Part shown: positions 37,050 to 38,172 of the stretch, piece after piece
Numbering within the stretch: the first letter of the stretch is position 1
Layout of the letters: each line of letters begins with the position of its first letter
DNA from: Streptomyces longispororuber
Lineage (GTDB): Bacteria > Actinomycetota > Actinomycetes > Streptomycetales > Streptomycetaceae
Direction of reading: 5' to 3'
Length of the DNA: 38,172 nucleotides
Assembly: GCF_024448165.1 (NCBI RefSeq)
Contig: NZ_JAMOLN010000090.1
Span: forward strand, 1-38,172
Notes under the pieces: model-generated
Seen by the model: only the letters and a program-made list of their open reading frames with translations
The model's database searches: none
Told to the model about the DNA's origin: nothing
Made by a program: the position numbers and the translations under genes

Positions 37050-38143
37050 TTCGCACTCCCTTCAGGGGCGTCGGACTTGGCGGCGACGCGGGCCGCGTGG
37101 GTGGGGGCGTCCGGCACTGTGGCCGGGCGCTGGTTGGCGAATTCCTTGCGCAGGACCGGGACGACTTCCTCGCCGAGCAGGTCGAGCTGTTCCAGGACGG
37201 TCTTGAGCGGCAGGCCGGCGTGGTCCATCAGGAACAGCTGGCGCTGGTAGTCGCCCACCACGTCACGGAAGGCCAGGGTCCGCTCGATCACCTGCTGCGG
37301 GGAGCCCACGGTCAGCGGGGTCTCGCGGGTGAACTCCTCCAGCGAGGGGCCGTGCCCGTAGACGGGGGCGTTGTCGAAGTAGGGGCGGAACTCGCGGACC
37401 GCGTCCTGGGAGTTCTTGCGCATGAACGCCTGCCCGCCGAGGCCGACGATGGCCTGCTCGGGGGTGCCGTGCCCGTAGTGGGCGTAGCGCCGGCGGTAGA
37501 GGTTGACCATCTGCTGGGTGTGGGAGGCGGGCCAGAAGATGTTGTTGTGGAAGAAGCCGTCGCCGTAGTAGGCGGCCTGCTCGGCGATCTCCGGCGAGCG
37601 GATCGAGCCGTGCCAGACGAACGGCGCCACCCCGTCCAGCGGGCGCGGGGTCGAGGTGAAGGACTGCAGCGGCGTGCGGAACTTGCCCTTCCAGGTGACC
37701 GTGTCCTCGTCCCACAGCCGGCGCAGCAGCGCATAGTTCTCGATCGCCAGGTCGATGCCGTCGCGGATGTCCTTGCCGAACCAGGGGTAGACCGGGCCGG
37801 TGTTGCCGCGGCCCATCATCACGTCCACCCGGCCGTCCGCGACGTGCTGCAGCATCGCGAAGTCCTCGGCGATCTTCACCGGGTCGTTCGTGGTGATCAG
37901 CGTCGTCGACGTGGACAGGATCAGGCGCTCGGTCCGCGCCGCGATGTAGCCGAGCATCGTGGTCGGCGACGACGGCACGAACGGCGGGTTGTGGTGCTCA
38001 CCGGTCGCGAAGACGTCCAGACCGACCTCCTCGGCCTTCTGCGCGATGGCGAGCATCGCCTTGATGCGCTCGTGCTCGCTCGGCGCGCGTCCGGTCGTCG
38101 GGTCGACGGTCACATCTCCGACGGTGAAGATCCCGAACTGCAT
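37046..38143 (-). CDS. CE1758-type FMN-dependent luciferase-like monooxygenase
   Basis: 365 residues from ATG 38143, chosen for GGAAGG 8 bases upstream; a GTG at 38152 abuts this site. Bacterial luciferase-like TIM barrel: MQFGIFTVGDV, ATGEHHNPPFVPSSPTTMLGYIAARTERLILSTSTTLITTNDPVKIAEDFAMLQHVADGRVDVMMGRGNTGPVYPWFG. Uses FMNH2 from the coupled reductase and O2 to oxidise a small substrate, unknown here. The gene is next to the right edge, so an upstream partner gene or promoter would lie outside; only 29 bases of leader are seen. Confidence 0.92.
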   Translation of the reverse strand: MQFGIFTVGDVTVDPTTGRAPSEHERIKAMLAIAQKAEEVGLDVFATGEHHNPPFVPSSPTTMLGYIAARTERLILSTSTTLITTNDPVKIAEDFAMLQHVADGRVDVMMGRGNTGPVYPWFGKDIRDGIDLAIENYALLRRLWDEDTVTWKGKFRTPLQSFTSTPRPLDGVAPFVWHGSIRSPEIAEQAAYYGDGFFHNNIFWPASHTQQMVNLYRRRYAHYGHGTPEQAIVGLGGQAFMRKNSQDAVREFRPYFDNAPVYGHGPSLEEFTRETPLTVGSPQQVIERTLAFRDVVGDYQRQLFLMDHAGLPLKTVLEQLDLLGEEVVPVLRKEFANQRPATVPDAPTHAARVAAKSDAPEGSAK

Positions 38144-38172
38144 GCTGCTCACCTTCCGCAGGTTGTTGACTG

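Noticed and set aside
1..38172. Biosynthetic gene cluster, prophage or integrative element
   Set aside because: No polyketide or peptide synthetase, phage, integrase, transposase or tRNA attachment site was seen; gene content is core-chromosome type with a few accessory genes.

Overview
The window is high-GC actinobacterial DNA and almost certainly chromosomal Streptomyces. The evidence is very strong third-position G/C, many GTG starts, 4-bp GTGA/ATGA gene overlaps, a futalosine-type menaquinone locus, DUF4229 and PLDc_N proteins, a YefM-YoeB pair of actinomycete type, and a known kind of Streptomyces intergenic inverted repeat. From memory, the order UbiD - UbiA - UbiX - AsnC - MqnE followed by resA-ccdA-resB-ccsB, phosphoglycerate mutase and hemL resembles the SCO4490-4494 / SCO4469-4475 part of the S. 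coelicolor core chromosome. No rRNA, tRNA, CRISPR array, insertion sequence or phage gene was seen.

Layout. 1-3300: a MaoC-fold protein, a TetR regulator, and a DAACS-family symporter preceded by a small cysteine-rich leader peptide and an attenuator-like fold. 3326-4979: DUF4229 protein, a DoxX-like membrane protein with a Rex-type operator, and a GNAT acetyltransferase. 5126-10814: menaquinone genes (mqnE, UbiX, mqnP, UbiD) interleaved with an AsnC/Lrp regulator, an unrecognised 44-residue basic protein and a rhomboid protease. 10913-14394: PLDc_N membrane protein, an NCS1 permease with a yeast-type cytosine deaminase, and a quinone oxidoreductase behind a double palindrome. 14434-18586: a Ser/Thr kinase with an extracellular ricin-like domain, its repeat-bearing partner, then a divergent TetR plus 2OG-Fe(II) oxygenase pair with an operator between. 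18609-20227: an ECF-type sigma factor and its CU044_5270-type partner. 20303-24531: the System II cytochrome c biogenesis operon resA-ccdA-resB-ccsB, also with a Rex-like site at its head. 24598-28015: Tat-lipoprotein polysaccharide deacetylase, histidine phosphatase, hemL. 28243-32723: two conserved proteins of unknown role, an LLM flavin oxidoreductase, and an MprAB-like two-component system. 32900-35750: a GT4 and a GT-C-like glycosyltransferase. 35768-38143: YoeB/YefM toxin-antitoxin behind a striking pair of palindromes, then a CE1759 FMN reductase coupled to a CE1758 luciferase-like monooxygenase.

How it fits together. Much of the middle serves respiration: menaquinone synthesis, cytochrome c maturation, tetrapyrrole precursor supply by HemL, and a DoxX-like protein. 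Two sites resembling the NADH/NAD+ sensor Rex operator (before the DoxX-like gene and before resA) suggest that part of this is redox regulated.

Most interesting item. A leader peptide ending in a His-Val-Asp-Leu-Cys-Arg-Cys segment lies on the minus strand before the symporter. Its Cys codons can base-pair perfectly with a downstream segment that alternatively pairs with a third segment. This suggests cysteine-responsive attenuation and that the 'dicarboxylate' symporter is really a cystine (or other sulfur amino acid) transporter. All promoter and operator calls come from reading the sequence and are unproven.
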